A DNA stretch of 11,646 nucleotides, from contig CAIUEQ010000101.1 of NCBI GenBank assembly GCA_903898215.1, positions 1-11,646 on the forward strand, read 5' to 3'. Made by a program: the position numbers and the translations under genes. Position 1 is the first letter of the stretch, and every line of letters begins with the position of its first letter. Below, piece by piece: positions 7,105 through 11,646 of the stretch. This DNA is from an uncultured Bacteroidota bacterium. Lineage in GTDB: Bacteria; Bacteroidota; Bacteroidia; UKL13-3. The notes under the pieces were generated by a model, which was given only the letters and a program-made list of their open reading frames with translations, did no database searches and was not told the origin of the DNA.

Positions 7105-8835
7105 TTACTTCAACAATGTTACAGTTCCTCTGTCAGTTCTTAAATTGGTTTCATTTTTTAAACGGTAGGTTACCATCCAAACATAGGTACCACCCATACA
7201 TGGTTGGTTTTTAAATGTACCGTCCCAACCAATACTCATATCGTTTGAAGTAAAAACTTCTACTGCCAAACGGTTATAAATATGCATTTCAAATTCTGCT
7301 ATTCCCATTCCATAACCTTTAAAAATATCATTTAAAGAATCGTTGTTTGGAGTAAATGCATTTGGCATGTATAGCTGATAGGTACAATTATCTTCTATGA
7401 TGGTTGAATCGGAGTTGAAACAATTATTGCTGTCGGTTACTGTGACTTTGTATATACCTGAAGTTGCTGCAGTTATACTTTGTTTTTGTTCGCCATTTTG
7501 ATGCCAGTAATAGGATTTAAATTTTCCGGCATCTAAAATAACCGCACCATACTGACTAAAACAAACAATGGTATCTTTTGGTAAAAATAAATGAGGCAAC
7601 GTAAATAAATTTAGCGTGGTGCTATCCTTTATTTTGCAGTTTGCATTGCTTGCTGTTACACTGTATTTACCGGGTTGGGTTATATTTATTTGGGGAGTTA
7701 TTGCTCCGTTATTCCATAAATAACTTTTGTAGGTATTATTTTTTGCATTAATGGTTAATATGTTTCCATCGCATATTATGGTATCATGTACAAGATTTAA
7801 CGGAGGTGGTAAGAATGTTGAAACATGAACCGTGTCGGTTATTTTGCAAACAGCATTTGATGCTGTAACAATATAGTTTCCCGTATCGTGAACTGTAATA
7901 TAAGAATTGGTATCACCTGTGTTCCATAAATATTTTGAATAGCTGCCATTTGTTGCATTTATTATACAAGTATTTCCATCACAAAAACTGGTGTCATTAA
8001 TATGCAAAGAAACTGGCGCAACAAATGCAACATGTATTGTATCAATTATACTACCACATGCATTGGTAACTTTAACCCAATAGGTGCTTGGTTGCGTAAT
8101 TGTAAAAACTGAATCTGTTGAATTGTTTTGCCATAAATAAGTGGAGTAAGGTGTGGTTGCATTTAATTGTAAACTTGCACCCTGACATAGTGTTGTATCG
8201 TTACCGATATTTAATTTCATGATACAACTATCAAAAGTAAAGTTGTCAACTTTTAGCCAAGAAGAATTGCTCCCGACACTTGTTATTGTAATATATAACG
8301 CACTAATAGGGGCAATAAATGTAAAACTTCTTTTAATCCAAATTGTGGTGTACACCCCTCCAATAGTATCAAGAAATGGGGTTGTATAAATAGTTCTTCC
8401 AAAAGTATTATTATTGTTTGAAATACCAATTTGCAAAAAGCCAGGAAATGAGCAGCTTTGAGTATAAAAAGAAATAGAATAACTGTATCCGGCAATTAAA
8501 TGCGAAGATAATTTTAACGAAATTGAGTCTGCTGATAATGATGCATAAGGGTTTTTAGCTAGTGCTACATACCAATTTCCATTTTGTGCACCGCTGCCAC
8601 AAGTATGATTTGTATCCGGAAATTTACCAATAGTTATTGTCCCTCCATTTGGACCACCGCCTCTTGTGCTACCAAACGATACGGAATTACTCATCAAACT
8701 ATCAAATATATAGTTTGTGATATTTGATTGATTAGTTGTTGCTATATTATTTTCAAAACTGCCATTTAAAAAATATTGCCCAACACTTACTTTACAAGTT
8801 ATCATTAATAAAATATAAAATATGTTTTTTAGCAT
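7105..8835 (-). CDS. Surface protein with Ig-like repeats and T9SS type B (gliding motility-associated) C-terminal domain
   Basis: A 576-residue exported protein. Residues 1-20 are the signal peptide (cut after SVGQ). About 21-205 look like a jelly-roll, carbohydrate-binding-like domain (NGSFEN start, NGNWYVALA, AGYSYSISFYTQ, SSWLKVDNFTFDSC end), a layout common in Bacteroidota surface proteins. Four Ig/PKD-like repeats follow, about 208-270, 277-338, 346-410 and 416-480. Each has a pattern D-T-x-x-C, then YLWxNG, then Y-x-V-T/K-x-x-N/D-x-x-C, and each holds two cysteines (217/260, 285/330, 355/400, 425/472) that may form a disulfide. Residues 487-576 are the CHU_C/type B sorting domain (YMPNAFTPNNDSLNDIF ... 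GWDGTFKNQPCMGGTYVW). Such tails direct T9SS export; despite the family name they do not prove gliding. The ligand is unknown. A terminator-like hairpin separates it from the gene upstream. Confidence 0.9.
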   Translation of the reverse strand: MLKNIFYILLMITCKVSVGQYFLNGSFENNIATTNQSNITNYIFDSLMSNSVSFGSTRGGGPNGGTITIGKFPDTNHTCGSGAQNGNWYVALAKNPYASLSADSISLKLSSHLIAGYSYSISFYTQSCSFPGFLQIGISNNNNTFGRTIYTTPFLDTIGGVYTTIWIKRSFTFIAPISALYITITSVGSNSSWLKVDNFTFDSCIMKLNIGNDTTLCQGASLQLNATTPYSTYLWQNNSTDSVFTITQPSTYWVKVTNACGSIIDTIHVAFVAPVSLHINDTSFCDGNTCIINATNGSYSKYLWNTGDTNSYITVHDTGNYIVTASNAVCKITDTVHVSTFLPPPLNLVHDTIICDGNILTINAKNNTYKSYLWNNGAITPQINITQPGKYSVTASNANCKIKDSTTLNLFTLPHLFLPKDTIVCFSQYGAVILDAGKFKSYYWHQNGEQKQSITAATSGIYKVTVTDSNNCFNSDSTIIEDNCTYQLYMPNAFTPNNDSLNDIFKGYGMGIAEFEMHIYNRLAVEVFTSNDMSIGWDGTFKNQPCMGGTYVWMVTYRLKNETNLRTDRGTVTLLK

Positions 8836-8860
8836 TAGGGTTTAACATTATAAAAACAAT

Positions 8861-8907
8861 GTAAGTAAAAATAATAATTACGGAGCAGATTGCAAAACCT
8901 GCTCCGT
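8861..8907 (-). terminator. Rho-independent-type terminator of the glycine-rich protein gene
   Basis: A perfect 9-bp GC-rich stem, ACGGAGCAG (8880-8888) with CTGCTCCGT (8899-8907), and a 10-nt loop. On the minus strand it begins 25 bp after the stop codon at 8933 and is followed by a T-rich run (8879 down to 8861). This would uncouple the two surface-protein genes. A weaker 5-bp repeat, ACATT/AATGT (8845-8862), lies just before the next gene. Confidence 0.7.
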
Positions 8908-8932
8908 TAAAATAACTATAAAAAAATTGTGT

Positions 8933-11245
8933 TTAATTAACTATTATTTGTTGAGCTAACTTTCCATCAGTTGTTTGCAGTTGCAAAGTATAAATTCCTT
9001 TGGTTATTCCATCTAATTTTAATAATTGTTTATTATCGCCTTTTTGTAATTTGATATTTTGCTTAAATACTTCTTTGCCCGTAATATCAAATACTATCAC
9101 GATACCAGATTGTGCATATTCTGAATTGAGGTTTAACCAGATATCACCTGAAGTTGGATTTGGAAATAAAGATAATTTAGAAATAGATTTAAGTAATTCT
9201 TTAAACCCTGCAGATTGTAAAAAACTTGAAGGAATTTCAACTCCCACATTATCATGAGAATTAGTTGGGGTGCCAATTTTAATTGTACCATTTTGTGCAG
9301 TTGTTCCCTGACGCGCTTTTGGCCTTTCAACGGGTGATGGGTCTAAGAAATAGTCAGGATCGCCACCCAATGTAGAGCAAGTAACAAAAAAAACTTTTTT
9401 TCCTGTTGGAATATTCTGAAAATACTTTTCAATTGTAGAATGAAAATATTTGGAATAAACATATGGATTATTGTTCGAAGTCCAAATGCCGTTTACGAAA
9501 TTAGGAGGTGTACACGGATCGACAACAATACTACCAAAACCAGGATAATTCATGTTGTTTCCAAATAAATAAAATGCATCATATGCAATACCTGCATCAG
9601 TTACTTGAACTTGTTGCTGCAAACCAGTTGCATCTACAAGATATAAATTACCTGAACTTTCATCATATTCAACAAAATTATTTAGGTTACCATTGACATC
9701 AAAACGTAGAATATTAGTAATTGGATTTCGATTAAAATGATTACAATATTTCAGGAAACACATTATCGGGTCCGGATCACAATTATGGTAATCAGGTTTC
9801 TTGCAAAAAGTAAAATCGCATAGGTTTGTTGCATAAATAAATGCAGGCGTACTGTTACCATCACCCCAACCTTGGTATCCACCCCAACCCCCAAAGCCCC
9901 CAGCCACATCAAAAACTGAATTGGCAAAAGCAAAATTGCCACCAACGGAATTTGTCGAAATCCAAATTGTACCCGGATGCCCTCCATCACCACCATCTCC
10001 TCCGTCACCACCTATGCCCCAATCGCCACAGGCACCATAAGAACCCGGCCAATTATTAACGCATGACCCTGTTGCACAACCGGCACCACCTGCACCTCCA
10101 TAACCGCCACGTCCACCACATCCACCTTCTTGTCCGTTACCACCGTTTGCTCCGTAAGCAACAAACACAGTATTATCAGTATTTAAATTTATATTATTTG
10201 CTTTGATATAAATACCACCTCCACCGTTACCGCCAATACCTGCAGCTCCACCACTGCTGCCACTTGAGCCGGGTAATCCCATACCATAAGCAGTTCCACA
10301 TATACTCGGAGCTCCATTCCCTCCAACACCACCACCGCCAGCATTTAAAATACCTGATCCATATGGGGGTGTTTGACCCAATTTATAATAACCGGGTGAA
10401 CCTATTATGAAAGATGTTTTAAATGTTGGATCTCCATAAGGTATACCACTTCCGCCAGAATTTCCAGAACCTTTTGTAGTTCGTGGAGTGGCTGAACCAC
10501 CCTTTCCACCTGTACCATATAATGCACCAAACCCAAAAGCGTTTATTGCACATGTTGCAATGGTAGGTCCTTTCATTGCAAGTTGGTCGTTTGTTGTATT
10601 TGCAGCCTCACCTGTATTGGATCCCTTAAAAATAATACTAACATCTTCTTCTGCTCTATAGCCATAGCCTCCGGCAAATACCTGACCACCATTAATGGTA
10701 AAAGTATTATCAACAACAAAACAAACAATACCACCTGTTCCATCATTATTATCCCATGGCTGGCATAAAATATAGCTGTCATCATTCATTGTGAGAAATG
10801 AGAAATTAGGTATATTAATTACCTGTAGTTTGTCTGCTGAAGAATAACCAGGATAAAAACCTTCAATTAAACCAGACATATTTACTGATTGAAGTACCAG
10901 GTTGGGATAAGCATAAGAGACTACTGTAGCATTTTGGTGCATGCCAATATTAGTAGCCCCTTTCATTTGGATTAGTAATACTTCATTACCCGGGGAAAAA
11001 GTACCATGTATATTGCCAAGTGTAATATTTGCTAATGTGCCCACAAAGGGTGTTATTGGTACACCTGAATAATTTATAGTACCAGTTACACTTGCACGGT
11101 TATCATCAGTATATAAACGCATCCCGGCAGTTAAAACGCAGTTGGGTTTATATGTTGCTTTCCCGTGACCAATTACCTGCGCTTTTAATAAATTGCTTGC
11201 AAAAAGTACAAGTAATAGTATTGATAAAAATTTAATTGATTTCAT
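8933..11245 (-). CDS. Large glycine-rich adhesin-like surface protein with T9SS type A sorting domain
   Basis: A 770-residue exported protein. Residues 1-23 are the signal peptide (cut after LKAQ). About 65-235 hold a region with features I associate with bacterial glycine-rich adhesin-like proteins: GTFSPGNEVLLIQMKGA (81-97), then GGIVCFVVDNTFTINGGQVFAGGYGYRA (about 171-198, in segments). Residues about 236-465 are very rich in glycine, with runs such as GGNGGGGIYI and GGDGGDGGDGG, interleaved with short beta-strand segments (IYIKANNINL, TIWIS, FAFANSVFDV). Five cysteines cluster at 476-501. About 505-640 is an unrecognised domain. Residues 688-770 are a T9SS type A domain (LSLFPNPTSGDIWLNLNS ... 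KGIYTLQLQT). The likely role is attachment or matrix structure, inferred from composition and export only. No enzyme motif was seen. A good promoter was not found in the 229 bp upstream. Confidence 0.88.
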   Translation of the reverse strand: MKSIKFLSILLLVLFASNLLKAQVIGHGKATYKPNCVLTAGMRLYTDDNRASVTGTINYSGVPITPFVGTLANITLGNIHGTFSPGNEVLLIQMKGATNIGMHQNATVVSYAYPNLVLQSVNMSGLIEGFYPGYSSADKLQVINIPNFSFLTMNDDSYILCQPWDNNDGTGGIVCFVVDNTFTINGGQVFAGGYGYRAEEDVSIIFKGSNTGEAANTTNDQLAMKGPTIATCAINAFGFGALYGTGGKGGSATPRTTKGSGNSGGSGIPYGDPTFKTSFIIGSPGYYKLGQTPPYGSGILNAGGGGVGGNGAPSICGTAYGMGLPGSSGSSGGAAGIGGNGGGGIYIKANNINLNTDNTVFVAYGANGGNGQEGGCGGRGGYGGAGGAGCATGSCVNNWPGSYGACGDWGIGGDGGDGGDGGHPGTIWISTNSVGGNFAFANSVFDVAGGFGGWGGYQGWGDGNSTPAFIYATNLCDFTFCKKPDYHNCDPDPIMCFLKYCNHFNRNPITNILRFDVNGNLNNFVEYDESSGNLYLVDATGLQQQVQVTDAGIAYDAFYLFGNNMNYPGFGSIVVDPCTPPNFVNGIWTSNNNPYVYSKYFHSTIEKYFQNIPTGKKVFFVTCSTLGGDPDYFLDPSPVERPKARQGTTAQNGTIKIGTPTNSHDNVGVEIPSSFLQSAGFKELLKSISKLSLFPNPTSGDIWLNLNSEYAQSGIVIVFDITGKEVFKQNIKLQKGDNKQLLKLDGITKGIYTLQLQTTDGKLAQQIIVN

Positions 11246-11280
11246 TTTGAGTTTTTTTTGAGTTTAAAAAAGTAAAGTGA

Positions 11281-11464
11281 ATAACGTTTTAGTTTTCTTT
11301 ACGATATAGTGAACTAGGCTGCTTTGTTATCATAGTTAAATGCATTTAACGAGTAACTTTTTTCTGTTTCATTTTATGGAATGCCTCCTTTTTATTAATG
11401 CAATATAAAATATATATCATAATCACGCTATATATAGCGTATTTTATTTTCTTTACATAAAAGT
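11281..11464. repeat. Degenerate 30-bp direct repeat in the 11246-11474 intergenic gap
   Basis: Segments 11281-11310 and 11434-11464 align at 23 of 31 positions with one gap, sharing the exact core TTTTCTTTAC (11293-11302 and 11447-11456). Each is followed by an exact CTTTGTTAT (11322-11330 and 11466-11474). One copy lies upstream of the minus-strand glycine-rich gene and the other directly before the XRE-family gene. The low-complexity composition makes chance possible. Nothing else that looks like a gene is in this gap. Confidence 0.3.
11425..11440. promoter_or_regulatory. Perfect 16-bp palindrome, candidate operator of the XRE gene
   Basis: ACGCTATATATAGCGT is its own reverse complement over all 16 bases and ends 34 bp before the start of a helix-turn-helix protein. 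XRE-family regulators commonly bind such dyads upstream of their own gene, so autoregulation is the simplest reading. The GC-rich tips around an AT core are unlike the plain AT palindromes elsewhere in the window. Confidence 0.5.
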
Positions 11465-11474
11465 TCTTTGTTAT

Positions 11475-11646
11475 GTGTCAAAGAGTAGTAAAAGTGAAAT
11501 CACTTTAAAAAGAATCGGAGAGCGACTTAAGCAACTTCGTATTGAAGCAGGTTATACCAGTTACGAAAATTTTGCATGGGATTATGAATTAAGTAGCCGC
11601 TACTATTGGGGTGTTGAAAAAGGAAGAAACATTAGTGTTTCATACC
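11475..11646 (+). CDS. XRE-family helix-turn-helix protein (N-terminal part, cut by window edge)
   Basis: Fifty-seven codons are visible and the frame is open at the window end. The segment KRIGERLKQLRIEAGYTSYENFA, about residues 12-34, followed by ELSSRYYWGVEKGRNISV (38-55 region), matches the first helices and recognition region of the XRE/Cro HTH fold; the Y-x-S-Y-E-x-F-A pattern is typical of Bacteroidota members. No ATG exists in this frame. GTG at 11475 is the best start, giving a ten-residue leader before the fold. An ATG two bases earlier (11473) is in another frame and stops after eleven codons. It is likely a DNA-binding transcriptional regulator. Whether a further domain follows is outside the window. 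Confidence 0.75.
   Translation, partial: MSKSSKSEITLKRIGERLKQLRIEAGYTSYENFAWDYELSSRYYWGVEKGRNISVSY

Noticed and set aside
9763..10011. Minus-strand alternative-frame ORF within the glycine-rich gene
   Set aside because: Overlaps the real gene in another frame; low-complexity V/M/G-rich protein, no start context.
9508..10059. Plus-strand ORFs rich in Gln, His and Pro
   Set aside because: They are the antisense reading of glycine- and asparagine-rich codons of the surface protein, a known artefact of GGN/CCN-rich coding DNA.
1..11646. An anti-phage or other novel multi-gene system
   Set aside because: No toxin, nuclease-helicase, reverse transcriptase, recombinase or transposase gene was found; neighbours are housekeeping or surface genes, and the XRE gene is cut off before any partner could be seen.

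Overview
The window is a piece of a low-GC genome from the phylum Bacteroidota (Cytophaga-Flavobacterium-Bacteroides group). Three independent signs point there. Three proteins carry Por/type IX secretion (T9SS) C-terminal sorting domains: two of type A and one of type B, the gliding-motility-associated type. Start codons have A-rich leaders instead of Shine-Dalgarno sites. Several intergenic regions contain the Bacteroidota -7 promoter element TAnnTTTG. The genus cannot be told from the sequence. No tRNA, rRNA, CRISPR array, IS element or phage gene was seen.

Layout. Positions 1-2408 (minus) hold the ATP-dependent protease Lon, cut at its C-terminus by the window edge. A 127-bp divergent promoter region follows. 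Two plus-strand exported-protein genes come next: a small PepSY-like periplasmic protein (2536-2970) and a secreted M1 zinc aminopeptidase with a T9SS tail (3043-4968). From there to 11245 everything is on the minus strand: a small conserved Bacteroidota protein of unknown function (4972-5379, only 3 bp from the end of the peptidase gene), a YkuK-type RNase H-fold protein (5629-6126) with a heptamer tandem repeat just past its stop, an exported carboxypeptidase-regulatory-like protein (6208-6972), a large surface protein with a four-copy Ig-like array and a type B sorting domain (7105-8835), and a 770-residue glycine-rich adhesin-like surface protein with a type A sorting domain (8933-11245). 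A 9-bp GC-rich hairpin separates the last two. At the right edge a plus-strand XRE-family DNA-binding protein begins (11475 onward), preceded by a perfect 16-bp palindrome.

How the genes relate. This is mostly a chromosomal housekeeping/cell-surface neighbourhood, not an obvious defence or metabolic island. Lon and the YkuK-like protein are cytoplasmic. Five of the other proteins are exported, and three of those are predicted T9SS cargo, to be displayed at or released from the cell surface. Each minus-strand gene seems to have its own promoter or terminator signals, so they are probably separate transcription units; only the PepSY-like gene and the aminopeptidase look like a possible two-gene operon. 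No complete undescribed system is evident. The most distinctive signals are the large glycine-rich surface protein and several operator-like dyads and small repeats in the intergenic regions.
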